From Candidatus Calidifonticultor daggyaiensis (GTDB taxonomy: Bacteria; Actinomycetota; Humimicrobiia; Humimicrobiales; Humimicrobiaceae), in the NCBI GenBank assembly GCA_015661035.1, contig JACVJA010000017.1:1-10949 (forward strand): a stretch of 10,949 nucleotides of DNA. Reading direction: 5' to 3'. Position numbers and translations under genes: made by a program. Positions 1-6,921 of this stretch are shown here, in pieces; within the stretch, counting starts at the first letter, position 1; every line of letters starts with the position of its first letter. The notes under the pieces were generated by a model that was not told where the DNA came from, did not search any database, and saw only the letters and a program-made list of their open reading frames with translations.

Positions 1-2
1 TG

Positions 3-1094
3 AAAAAACTTGCAAAAGAAATAATAATGCTTATGGCCTCTGAATTTGGACCCCTTGAAATACTTAGAAAAATTTCAGATCCTTTGTGGTTTCAGGCTCT
101 TGGATGTGTTTTGGGTTTTGACTGGCATTCAAGTGGTCTTACTACAACAGTATGCGGAGCTTTAAAAGAAGCAGTCAAGGGCATAGAAAAAGATATAGGA
201 CTGTATATTGCTGGCGGTAAAGGTGCAACATCAAGAAAAACCCCATTAGAGATTGAGCAGATTCAAAATTTAACTGGTAATAATTTGAAATTTTTAATTT
301 ACTCCAGTAGGATGACAGCAAAAGTAGATAATAATGCCTTGCAAGATGGGTATCAGCTTTATCACCATACATTCTTTTTTACCCCGGCTGGTAAAAAATG
401 GGCTGTTATCCAACAAGGAATGAATGAAACTAACAAAATGGCTAGGAGATATCATTGGCTGGGTGATGAAAATATAAATTTTGTATTTGAACCACATTCA
501 GCTATCTGCTGCAGCCAAAGGTCTAATGTAATGAATCTTATATCAAAAGATAGTATAAAATGTCAGGAAACAATTACAGAGCTTGCTAATCAAAATCCAA
601 AATCTACTTTAAAAGATTTTATGCTTTTAAAAAAAGTTTTAGAAAAAAATTATAATACTAACAATTATAATACTAACAATTATAATACTAACCCTACGGA
701 AAATAATATTCATTTTTTGCCAACAAGGCACTCCATATTATCATCAGACATTGATCAAAATAGAATCAAAAAAATACTTTTATCAACTTATGAAAGAAAA
801 CCTACAAACTTTGAACAGCTTTTATCCTTGTCAGGTGTAGGTCCAAAAACTATTAGATCGCTTGCTTTAATTTCAGAATTAATTTATGGAGTAAAATATA
901 GTATAAAAGACCCTGCAAGATTTTCCTTTGCACATGGAGGAAAAGATGGAATACCATACCCTGTTGATAGACAAACTTATGATAAATCAATTCAAATCCT
1001 GCATAAAGCCATTAAAGAGTCAAAATTAGGTAAAAATGAAAAAATTATTGCAATTAAAAGATTATACTCTTTTATTAAGCCTTTTTCGCACTGA
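3..1094 (+). CDS. DUF763 family protein, 5' end cut by window edge
   Basis: This is the C-terminal part of a DUF763 protein. The family signature is clear near the N-terminal end seen here: SDPLWFQALGCVLGFDWHSS, followed by a TTTVCGALKEAV stretch. DUF763 proteins occur in archaea and anaerobic or thermophilic bacteria, and I know of no established biochemical function. The frame is open from base 3 (reading KKLAKEII) before the first ATG at 27. Family members normally carry about 30 more residues ahead of this point, so the true start lies left of the window and the ATGs at 27 and 33 are internal. A helix-hairpin-helix-like segment, LSGVGPKTIRSLAL, lies around 825-870 and suggests DNA contact by inference. 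A low-complexity NYNTN triplicate (648-692) interrupts the middle. The gene is on the opposite strand to everything else, converges on the corrinoid gene and is probably unrelated to the sugar cluster. Confidence 0.9.
   Translation, partial: KKLAKEIIMLMASEFGPLEILRKISDPLWFQALGCVLGFDWHSSGLTTTVCGALKEAVKGIEKDIGLYIAGGKGATSRKTPLEIEQIQNLTGNNLKFLIYSSRMTAKVDNNALQDGYQLYHHTFFFTPAGKKWAVIQQGMNETNKMARRYHWLGDENINFVFEPHSAICCSQRSNVMNLISKDSIKCQETITELANQNPKSTLKDFMLLKKVLEKNYNTNNYNTNNYNTNPTENNIHFLPTRHSILSSDIDQNRIKKILLSTYERKPTNFEQLLSLSGVGPKTIRSLALISELIYGVKYSIKDPARFSFAHGGKDGIPYPVDRQTYDKSIQILHKAIKESKLGKNEKIIAIKRLYSFIKPFSH
648..692 (+). repeat. Three perfect 15-bp tandem repeats inside the DUF763 gene
   Basis: The 15-base unit aattataatactaac occurs three times head to tail without mismatch (648-662, 663-677, 678-692). 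Because 15 is a multiple of three, it is translated as NYNTN three times and copy changes keep the frame. It sits in a Lys/Asn-rich, probably flexible segment between the conserved N-terminal region and the C-terminal helix-hairpin-helix-like part. Confidence 0.95.
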
Positions 1095-1722
1095 CAGCTG
1101 CAACGAATTCCTTTGCTGCACTTGAAGCATCAGGCGCATAAAGCTCTATGCCATACATGTCTGCAAAGTGCCTTGTAACGGGCGCACCTCCTACAGCTAA
1201 AACTATACCTCTTCTTAAACCTGCCTCTTCAATTGCTTTAATATGATTTGGAATATTTGCTAGCGTAGTAGTTAAAAGGCCGGAAAAAGCAACTATATCT
1301 GGCTTATATTGTCTTATTGCATCAACAAATTTTTGATAATCAACATCTATCCCTAAATCAATAACTTTAAAGCCTTGACCTTCAGCCATGGTAATAACTA
1401 GGTTTTTACCTATATCATGCAAATCCCCTTTTACTGTACCAATTACAATTGTACCTTTTTCACTAATATGCTCACTGCCCTTAAGTAAAGGCTTGATAAC
1501 TTCCATTGCAGTTTTCATTGCTTTTGCAGATAAAAGCATATCTGGCATATATAGCTCACCTGTTGCAAATTTATCACCAACTTCAACCATTGCAGCAGAA
1601 AGACCTTTATTTATTATATCCTCCAACGAGATATTGTTGTTAATTGCTGATTTTACAATATCTTGTATCTCTTTATAATTTCCCTTTAAAACAGCTTCGT
1701 AAACAGCTTCTATGCTTGACAT
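1075..1722 (-). CDS. Corrinoid (B12)-binding methyltransferase protein, MtaC/MtbC-like
   Basis: This 215-residue protein carries the methyl group on a cobalamin-type cofactor between a substrate-specific methyltransferase and a second methyltransferase. Its architecture is the family standard. A helical cap domain (about 1-85) includes the KFATGELYMPDMLLSAKAM segment. A Rossmann-like B12-binding domain (about 88-210) follows. The cofactor motif is intact: D100-L-H102-D-I-G105, with H102 the expected lower cobalt ligand, then S147-G-L149 and G178-G179. The length is typical and no residue of the motif is missing. The ribosome-binding site is AGAAAGGTAGG shortly before the ATG at 1722. It is the last gene of the leftward cluster, 124 bp after a URO-D-family gene that is its likely partner, and its 3' end overlaps the convergent DUF763 gene by 20 bp. 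It is cytoplasmic, and it should need an ATP-dependent reductive activator that is not encoded here. The substrate is unknown. Confidence 0.93.
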   Translation of the reverse strand: MSSIEAVYEAVLKGNYKEIQDIVKSAINNNISLEDIINKGLSAAMVEVGDKFATGELYMPDMLLSAKAMKTAMEVIKPLLKGSEHISEKGTIVIGTVKGDLHDIGKNLVITMAEGQGFKVIDLGIDVDYQKFVDAIRQYKPDIVAFSGLLTTTLANIPNHIKAIEEAGLRRGIVLAVGGAPVTRHFADMYGIELYAPDASSAAKEFVAAVSAKKA

Positions 1723-1738
1723 AAAACCTACCTTTCTA

Positions 1739-1804
1739 AAAATTATTTAAAATTAGCATAAAATAATTTTTTTCTAAAAATATTATGTTTTTTAATAATA
1801 TTTT
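1739..1804 (-). promoter_or_regulatory. Two consecutive A/T-only hairpins between URO-D and corrinoid genes
   Basis: The 124-bp gap holds two inverted repeats. The first pairs 1738-1748 with 1761-1771 (11 bp, 12-nt loop). The second pairs 1777-1786 with 1795-1804 (10 bp, 8-nt loop) and, on the minus strand, is followed by a T-rich tract, so it resembles a weak attenuator or terminator. All pairs are A-T, so stability is low, and such repeats arise readily in AT-rich DNA. A role in lowering or processing the downstream corrinoid transcript is only a possibility. Confidence 0.35.
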
Positions 1805-1846
1805 AATAGAATCCAGACTTTTGTATAGCTTTTAGAATAATAAAAA

Positions 1847-2950
1847 TTAATATATTCCGTACTTATGTATAGCATTAAAATATGCAATTATATTTTCATG
1901 AGGTATATAATTTACAAGTGAATGGGAACAAGTTGCAACATAGCCATATCCTGGTTTTAAAACCTCCATATGTTCTTTTACATCTTTATCTACATCTTCA
2001 GGTGTACCTTTAGAAAGCGGAAACTCAATATCTACATTACCAGAAAGACAAAGCCTTGAGCCAAATCTTTTTTTATAGTCCCTATAATCAATACCGTAAG
2101 GATCCATTGGGTTAAGACAATCAAGACCCATTTCAATTAAATCTTCAACTATATCATCTATTTTACCATCAGAATGAAACATTATAGGTATATTCGCATC
2201 TAATGCGGGCTTAAATATTCTTGCCATTCGTGGGACCCATATTTCTTTAAAGAGCTTTGGCGGAATAAAAAGTCCAGTTTTAAAAGCAACATCATCTCCA
2301 ATAAAAACAAAATCTACGCCAGAATCTACCAATGCCTTTGTTAATTTCTCAAAATGAATACATGAATCCTCAAGCATATTCTCAACCAAATCTCTGTCTT
2401 CATAAACCATCATCATAAAATCATTCATACCCACAACAAATTCATATAGTGTTTGCATCATACAGCCATAAAGTGCTGAAACAGCAACCTTTGAATTTCT
2501 TTTTTTAACTGCATCTTTATATTCTTTAACATATCCAACTGTTGATGCAATTGCATTATCTGAATCTAATATTAATTTTTCATAGTCGCTTCTATTTTTT
2601 ACATCTCTTTTATATGCCGGTACTAAATTACCGTTCTCATCATATCTTTTATAAGGAGTCCATAAACCACCATCAAACATTATTGCATCCTGTCCAATCA
2701 AATTACATAAATCAATGTAGTCATCAGGATACATAGGTCTACCTTGTTCAGCATCTGCACCTTTTGCCGGATCTCCTCCGTAGGATAATGTATTACCTGC
2801 ATATCTTCCTAAAAAAGCTTCAACATGTTTATCTTCAATCAAAACTTCGAAATTTGGCACTCTATCAACTGGCTGCCTTTTAAAAGCTGCAAGCAGCCTT
2901 CCTTTATCTGGTTCACCTAAGTACGGTTCAAGAGTTTTATAATTAACCAT
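1847..2950 (-). CDS. URO-D-family (COG0407) protein, probable corrinoid methyltransferase
   Basis: This 367-residue protein has the uroporphyrinogen-decarboxylase TIM-barrel fold. That superfamily also contains the cobamide methyltransferases MtaA and MtbA. Family landmarks in order are KRQPVDRVPNFE (24-35), the GCMMQTLYEFVVG helix (162-174), FIGDDVAFKTGLFIPP (216-231), H259-S-D-G followed by LDCLNPMDP (276-284), LSGNVD (302-307) and the C-terminal ATCSHS (339-344). MtaA-type enzymes bind zinc with an H-x-C motif plus a distal Cys. Here the motif reads H259-S-D261 with C341, so a variant His/Asp/Cys metal site is possible. The start is the ATG at 2950: GGAGG at 2956-2960 lies five bases before it, and the longer TTG start at 2962 would overlap that site. 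It lies between the mutarotase gene and the corrinoid gene, which supports methyl transfer over porphyrin synthesis. No haem genes are nearby. Donor and acceptor are unknown. Confidence 0.85.
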   Translation of the reverse strand: MVNYKTLEPYLGEPDKGRLLAAFKRQPVDRVPNFEVLIEDKHVEAFLGRYAGNTLSYGGDPAKGADAEQGRPMYPDDYIDLCNLIGQDAIMFDGGLWTPYKRYDENGNLVPAYKRDVKNRSDYEKLILDSDNAIASTVGYVKEYKDAVKKRNSKVAVSALYGCMMQTLYEFVVGMNDFMMMVYEDRDLVENMLEDSCIHFEKLTKALVDSGVDFVFIGDDVAFKTGLFIPPKLFKEIWVPRMARIFKPALDANIPIMFHSDGKIDDIVEDLIEMGLDCLNPMDPYGIDYRDYKKRFGSRLCLSGNVDIEFPLSKGTPEDVDKDVKEHMEVLKPGYGYVATCSHSLVNYIPHENIIAYFNAIHKYGIY

Positions 2951-2955
2951 TGTTT

Positions 2956-2960
2956 CCTCC
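2956..2960 (-). promoter_or_regulatory. Shine-Dalgarno GGAGG fixing the URO-D start at 2950
   Basis: GGAGG on the minus strand is separated by AAACA from the ATG at 2950. The alternative in-frame TTG at 2962 directly abuts this GGAGG and has no ribosome-binding site of its own, so the shorter protein is preferred. Confidence 0.8.
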
Positions 2961-3067
2961 AATTAAATATAATAAAAACTTTATCATTTAAAATATTTGG
3001 CTAAATACACTAATATAAAAATATTATCAAATATATAGATAACAAAATTAATAAAATTAAATTATAA

Positions 3068-3388
3068 TTAATCTAAGTGAAAAACTTCCTCAAGCCATTC
3101 TATTTCAGGACCTAAAATATTTTTATCCTCTTTCACAAAATACTTATCCATATATTTTTGCCATCTTTCATTAACTTCAGTTTTTCCTATAAAATCAAAA
3201 GATTTTTTTACATCATCACACTCAAGATAAGCAAAAAGAGTACCGTCTTTTCTAAAAAAAATAGAGTAGTTTTTAATTCCTGAATCTCTGATAACTTTTG
3301 CTAATTCTGGCCAAATTTCATCATGAGCCTTTTTATATTCGTCTTTCATCTCAGGTTTCATTCTAAAAACAAAAGCTGCTCTGCCCAT
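3068..3388 (-). CDS. rhaM: L-rhamnose mutarotase family protein (RhaM/DUF718)
   Basis: This 106-residue protein has the full length of the RhaM family, small dimeric ferredoxin-like proteins that interconvert the alpha and beta anomers of L-rhamnose and probably of related deoxysugars. The family signature is well kept: an AFVFRMKP opening strand, Y18 and H22 at the same positions as the residues assigned to catalysis in the E. coli enzyme, then IWPEL (25-29), the GIKNYSIFF strand (37-45), ERWQKYM around W76, and the closing EVFHLD. The ribosome-binding site is AAAGGAG before the ATG at 3388. It is preceded by a 223-bp gap, which could hold its own promoter, and followed 117 bp later by a URO-D-family gene. 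No rhamnulokinase or rhamnulose-1-phosphate aldolase is present. The true substrate may therefore be another deoxysugar or a methylated sugar, and the gene symbol denotes the family only. Confidence 0.88.
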   Translation of the reverse strand: MGRAAFVFRMKPEMKDEYKKAHDEIWPELAKVIRDSGIKNYSIFFRKDGTLFAYLECDDVKKSFDFIGKTEVNERWQKYMDKYFVKEDKNILGPEIEWLEEVFHLD

Positions 3389-3611
3389 AATTTTTCTCCT
3401 TTATTCAATTTCATAATAAAATAAACTTAATAAATAATAAATATATTTTTTAAAGTTTTATTAACTTATCAATGGGCAAATATTTAACTTTATAAGCGTT
3501 ATAAAAAATAAAATTAAAAAATAAAGTAATGATATAGTTTAAATAACTTAATAATAAAAATTATCATAATATTAATTAGACTTATTAAGCTCTCATAATA
3601 TCAATCAAAAA
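3389..3611. other. 223-bp AT-rich intergenic gap, probable promoter region for rhaM
   Basis: No open frame or RNA gene is apparent. The gap separates the isomerase stop from the mutarotase start and is the longest gap in the leftward train. It contains the TTATAA-N3-TTATAA inverted repeat at 3490-3504 and many short A/T repeats. A weak minus-strand promoter could be drawn in several places, but none stands out enough to place one. It probably starts a separate transcript for rhaM, URO-D and the corrinoid gene. Confidence 0.45.
3489..3505. promoter_or_regulatory. Operator-like inverted repeat upstream of rhaM
   Basis: TTTATAA-GCG-TTATAAA is a perfect 7-bp inverted repeat around a three-base centre, about 100 bp upstream of the mutarotase start. 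The core TTATAA-N3-TTATAA recurs upstream of the binding-protein gene at 10886-10900. It could be a regulator site, or two phased minus-10-like boxes. AT-rich background weakens the case. Confidence 0.35.
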
Positions 3612-4595
3612 TTAACTAAAAAGTAAATCCATTATAAGATTCATATTATCTGCAAAGTGATAGTCTTTTAAATTCTGGTCAATCTCTTTTTCATATTTCA
3701 TTAGTCTGTCAGCCAGCTCTTTATATTTCCATGTAAGCTTAACACCTAACTCTAAAGATTTAGCTCTGTCATCTCTTGGAGCAATAATATCAATAGCACA
3801 CCAACCTTCATAGTCAGTCTTATTTAAATAATAAAAGAACTCCAATATTTCCCAAAAATTAATAGTTCCAAAAATCATGTCAGGATCTGCATCTTTATAA
3901 TTTTCATTTATATGAATTTGAAAGAGCTTATTGTGGGAATCCAAAAGCATTAAAGATTCAGCTAGATTTTCGTTTGCCATCAATGCATGACCGACATCTA
4001 GCGCGCAACCAACATTTTCTAATCCTACATCATTAACTAAAGTTAGGGCTTTACCGGTATCGCTAACATATTGTTTTTGTCTTGGGTCTTTTATTTTAGC
4101 TTCAATTGCAATTTTCATATTTTTATCATATTCACCAATTTCCCTTATAGATTCTACAAGCCTTTTCCAACCATCCCTATAATCAACTTGGAATGGATAA
4201 TCAAAACCATCATGACATGGCCATAAAAGAACACTTTCAGCTTTAACTGCTTTTGCAAAATCAATAGCCTCTTTAAAAGAATCGATTGTTTCACGTCTAA
4301 TTTTTGGGTCAGAACAGCAAAATGCACCATGCTTAAATTTAGGATCACTCCAAGTAAGACTCGGTGCAACATTTGAAACAATAAGATTATATTCAGCTAA
4401 TTTTTTTATTAATTTATCCGGGTCTGAAGGAAGCGGTGCTGTAGGGTACAAGGTAAAATTGCCTGTTAAACCTTTGATTTTTGACATAATTTCAAGTTTT
4501 TCGTCCAAGCTTAATTCTTCAAAATAACCACCAGGCACATACCTTTCTGCATATGTTCCTAAGCACCATAAATGCGCGTCCACTTTTAGCTTCAT
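3612..4595 (-). CDS. Sugar (phosphate) isomerase/epimerase, xylose-isomerase-like TIM barrel
   Basis: This 327-residue protein belongs to the AP-endonuclease-2/xylose-isomerase-like superfamily (COG1082), metal-dependent TIM barrels that epimerise or isomerise sugars. Recognisable features are the opening VDAHLW strand (5-10), WPCHDGFDYPFQVDY (125-139), an IEAK strand with E165 followed by DPRQ, LDVGH with D200 and H203, QIHINEN with H228, and AIDI with D269. E165, D200, H228 and D269 are the likely divalent-metal ligands by analogy with the superfamily. The start is the ATG at 4595, five bases after GGAGG (4601-4605). An in-frame extension to 4724 would add 43 hydrophobic residues, overlap the upstream gene and look nothing like the family. 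The gene lies 34 bp after the second URO-D gene and is probably co-transcribed with it. With the mutarotase it suggests an aldose/ketose or epimer interconversion in the cytoplasm. The exact reaction cannot be read from sequence. Confidence 0.85.
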   Translation of the reverse strand: MKLKVDAHLWCLGTYAERYVPGGYFEELSLDEKLEIMSKIKGLTGNFTLYPTAPLPSDPDKLIKKLAEYNLIVSNVAPSLTWSDPKFKHGAFCCSDPKIRRETIDSFKEAIDFAKAVKAESVLLWPCHDGFDYPFQVDYRDGWKRLVESIREIGEYDKNMKIAIEAKIKDPRQKQYVSDTGKALTLVNDVGLENVGCALDVGHALMANENLAESLMLLDSHNKLFQIHINENYKDADPDMIFGTINFWEILEFFYYLNKTDYEGWCAIDIIAPRDDRAKSLELGVKLTWKYKELADRLMKYEKEIDQNLKDYHFADNMNLIMDLLFS

Positions 4596-4600
4596 TAATT

Positions 4601-4605
4601 CCTCC
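4601..4605 (-). promoter_or_regulatory. Shine-Dalgarno GGAGG fixing the isomerase start at 4595
   Basis: GGAGG on the minus strand lies five bases (AATTA) before the ATG that opens MKLKVDAHLW. It decides against the 43-residue upstream extension. Confidence 0.85.
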
Positions 4606-4629
4606 AATCCAATTAAAATTATTATAAAA

Positions 4630-5811
4630 TTAACTAATTTTAAAACTATCAATAATTTTATTGAGTTTATTTCTATAATAAGTAAAATTTGAAAAAGTAC
4701 AGTCTTGAGATACAAAATGATCAATATGAGGAATATATCTTCCTTTTTTTAATAAAATTTTTACAATTTCTAGTTCCGAATCAATTCTACTAAAATTTGA
4801 ATCCTCGAATAAAACTCTTTTATCAATACCACCCAAAATTTGAAAATTTGGAAAGTTATTTCTGATTCTTAATAAATCATTCCCTGCTGCTCTTTCAAAA
4901 GGATACATTCCAGTTATACCAGTTTCAACAATTAAAGGGATTAAATCTTCAACAAAACCATCACTATCAGTCAAAATAATATCAATGTTCATATCTTTTG
5001 CAAATTCTACTATTTTTTTATATCTTGGTGTCAAAAATTGCCTGAAATGCTCAGGAGAAATCAAAGAGCCTTTTTTGCCTGCCATATCTTCCCAGATTAA
5101 TATGCAATCCACCTCTACATCTTTTGCAATTATCCCATAATATTCTAATAAAAATCTTAAGAAAGTATCACAAATGTCATGTATTAATTCAGGATCGTCG
5201 TAAAGCATCATCATGTAATTTGTTATACCCATAATTTGTCTTGGAAAACCTAAAAAACCACCATTAGTGCCACCAAGTCTAATTGGAAAATCCCTGTTTT
5301 TTAATCTTTCAGTTAATTGATTCCAGTTTGGCGGAAGTCTTTTCTTAATACTGTCAGAATTATAATACTGCTTATATTCATTCCAACTTTGCCTATCTTT
5401 TACCGGATGACTAAGTTCCATAGGAAGTGATGTCATATTTATATCATTTTTATTTACAACTCCATATTCATCCTTATAAATTATATAAGTATCTGTCTTA
5501 TCTATTATTTCAACCTTAAACATAGGGCTGTAATCGACTGGAAATTTTGTTAAATATTGATCAAGCCCAAAAAAAGGTCCAACATTTACATCACCTGCTT
5601 TTTCCATTTCAGAGTAAATATTTTTATTTGCCATAATTGCAATACCATCTGATATTTTTTCTGGAATTGGAGATACTTTAGGCAAGCCCTCTTTCAACCA
5701 TCTTCTTATAGTACCAGCCCAATAGCCAAACTCGACTTTTGGGATTTCAACATTTCTGTAATCACCATCATTCATTTTCATTACTGATAAAAACTTTTCA
5801 CGAGAGTTCAT
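4630..5811 (-). CDS. URO-D-family protein of the sugar-operon type, divergent active site
   Basis: This 393-residue TIM-barrel protein belongs to the uroporphyrinogen-decarboxylase superfamily but is clearly different from the URO-D protein ending at 1847. It opens with MNSREKFLSVM, typical of the superfamily. GITNYMMMLYDDPELIHDI in the middle matches the family helix also seen in the other copy. It then has LIWEDMAGKKGSLISPEHF, followed by TDSDG (281-285), ILGGIDKR (325-332) and PHIDH (361-365) near the C-terminus. The site that is H-x-C in MtaA/MtbA-type methyltransferases reads D282-S-D284 here, so the usual zinc site is absent or rebuilt. Candidates for metal or substrate contact are D282, D284, H362 and H365. 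The ribosome-binding site AAAAGGAC precedes the ATG at 5811. It is 129 bp after the permease genes and 34 bp before the isomerase, so its job is probably tied to the imported sugar. A methyltransferase role is possible but not demonstrated. Confidence 0.82.
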   Translation of the reverse strand: MNSREKFLSVMKMNDGDYRNVEIPKVEFGYWAGTIRRWLKEGLPKVSPIPEKISDGIAIMANKNIYSEMEKAGDVNVGPFFGLDQYLTKFPVDYSPMFKVEIIDKTDTYIIYKDEYGVVNKNDINMTSLPMELSHPVKDRQSWNEYKQYYNSDSIKKRLPPNWNQLTERLKNRDFPIRLGGTNGGFLGFPRQIMGITNYMMMLYDDPELIHDICDTFLRFLLEYYGIIAKDVEVDCILIWEDMAGKKGSLISPEHFRQFLTPRYKKIVEFAKDMNIDIILTDSDGFVEDLIPLIVETGITGMYPFERAAGNDLLRIRNNFPNFQILGGIDKRVLFEDSNFSRIDSELEIVKILLKKGRYIPHIDHFVSQDCTFSNFTYYRNKLNKIIDSFKIS

Positions 5812-5940
5812 ATTTTGTCCTTTTAAAAAATTAATCTATTATATTTTTTGTGAATCTTATATATCATAAATCAAAAAAACAAAAAGCATTTTAAAAATAT
5901 TAGAAAGTATTAGACTCTTTCTTTTTAATACAACAATATT
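5812..5940. other. 129-bp intergenic gap between permease and URO-D genes
   Basis: This AT-rich gap has no open frame. The only structure I see is a weak 6-bp hairpin, AGAAAG (5902-5907) with CTTTCT (5917-5922), followed on the plus strand by five Ts. It is not a convincing terminator for the minus-strand train. The gap may separate transporter and enzyme transcripts or simply be read through. Confidence 0.35.
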
Positions 5941-6921
5941 TTAATACATCAATAAATGCCTTTTATTCCTGATAGCATCAATGGTAATTACTAAGACTAA
6001 TAATGCACCCTTAACAACCATTCTTAAATAAACAGGTACATCCAAGAGGACCATGCCATTAGATATTGTTTGGATAATAGCCAGTGCTATAAAAACTCCT
6101 AGAAAATTCCCTCTTCCACCTCCTACTACAACTCCACCAAGAACTACTATGGTTAATACTTCTAGTTCTGCACCAGTACCATACTCAGGTCTACCTGAAC
6201 CTAGTTGCGAAATTAATATTAGTCCACCTATTGCACAAAAAAAGCCTGAAATTACATAAGATATTATTTTTATTCTATCAACTGGTATACCAGCTAATCT
6301 TGCAAGTTGTTCGTTGCCTCCAATAGTATAGATATCTCTACCAAAGCGAGTAAATTTTAAAATTAACGTTAAAATAATAAAGGATATAATAATATACAAC
6401 GTAGTAACTGGGAAAACATTACCTAAATAAATTCTCCCAAAATTTTGAACAAATACATTATAAACCCTTGGATTTAAATCAGCCCAAAAATAACAAACTC
6501 CTCTAATTATAGCCAAAGTTCCAAGTGTTGTTATAATTGGATTAATCCCAACCTTTGTTATTATAAGCCCGTTTATTAAGCCAACAGAACATCCTATAAA
6601 AACTGCAATAATAAAAACCCACGGTGTTGGAACAGCTATCTTTTTCATTAAAAGAACTGAGCTTACAATTCCTGCAAGTCCAGCAGTTGATCCAATTGAT
6701 AAATCAAATCCACCGCCTATCATAACAATTGTAACTCCTGCTGATAAAATACCAAAAACTGCAAAATTATTAAAAATACCTTTTATATTTTGGATAGTAA
6801 AAAAATTTTCATTTGTTAAAGAAAAAAGCAAAAGTAAAATTAGATATATACCAATAAGTGTAGGTGTGGGTGTCTTTAAAAAATTAAAAAAAGCTGAATA
6901 TTTTTTACCAGCTTGATCCAT
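5941..6921 (-). CDS. Sugar ABC transporter permease, RbsC family (second permease)
   Basis: This 326-residue integral membrane protein is one half of the membrane channel of a ribose-type importer (carbohydrate uptake class 2). A long N-terminal membrane helix (about 22-36) leads into a hydrophobic core of roughly eight to ten segments. The family motif GGGFDLSIG occupies 69-77. A second conserved glycine-rich segment, VLGGVVVGGGRGNFLG, lies in the C-terminal third. The start at 6921 is preceded by GGAGAATTTAA, and that ribosome-binding site lies inside the end of the upstream permease. The stop codon of the upstream gene and this ATG directly abut, so the two are translationally linked. The two permeases differ in sequence, so the channel is probably a heterodimer. 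The substrate cannot be inferred from the permease alone. Confidence 0.92.
   Translation of the reverse strand: MDQAGKKYSAFFNFLKTPTPTLIGIYLILLLLFSLTNENFFTIQNIKGIFNNFAVFGILSAGVTIVMIGGGFDLSIGSTAGLAGIVSSVLLMKKIAVPTPWVFIIAVFIGCSVGLINGLIITKVGINPIITTLGTLAIIRGVCYFWADLNPRVYNVFVQNFGRIYLGNVFPVTTLYIIISFIILTLILKFTRFGRDIYTIGGNEQLARLAGIPVDRIKIISYVISGFFCAIGGLILISQLGSGRPEYGTGAELEVLTIVVLGGVVVGGGRGNFLGVFIALAIIQTISNGMVLLDVPVYLRMVVKGALLVLVITIDAIRNKRHLLMY

Noticed and set aside
1388..1678. Plus-strand open frame of 96 codons
   Set aside because: It is antisense to the corrinoid protein gene and is explained by that gene's codon pattern.
1847..2950. Haem-pathway uroporphyrinogen decarboxylase (hemE)
   Set aside because: The fold is shared, but the start motif and H-S-D/CSHS pattern fit the COG0407 methyltransferase-like group, and the neighbours are a corrinoid protein and sugar genes.
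2951..2962. TTG start adding four residues to the URO-D protein ending at 1847
   Set aside because: The TTG overlaps the GGAGG that serves the ATG at 2950 and has no ribosome-binding site of its own.
4154..4381. Minus-strand open frame of 75 codons inside the isomerase gene
   Set aside because: It is in another frame within a well-supported coding region and has no recognisable domain.
4596..4724. Open extension adding 43 residues to the start of the isomerase
   Set aside because: It is hydrophobic, Ile/Leu-rich and unlike the family, overlaps the upstream URO-D gene, and the GGAGG at 4601-4605 selects the ATG at 4595.
5902..5922. Terminator between the permease and URO-D genes
   Set aside because: The stem is only 6 bp with a 9-nt loop, and its T run is on the plus strand, opposite to the transcribed direction.
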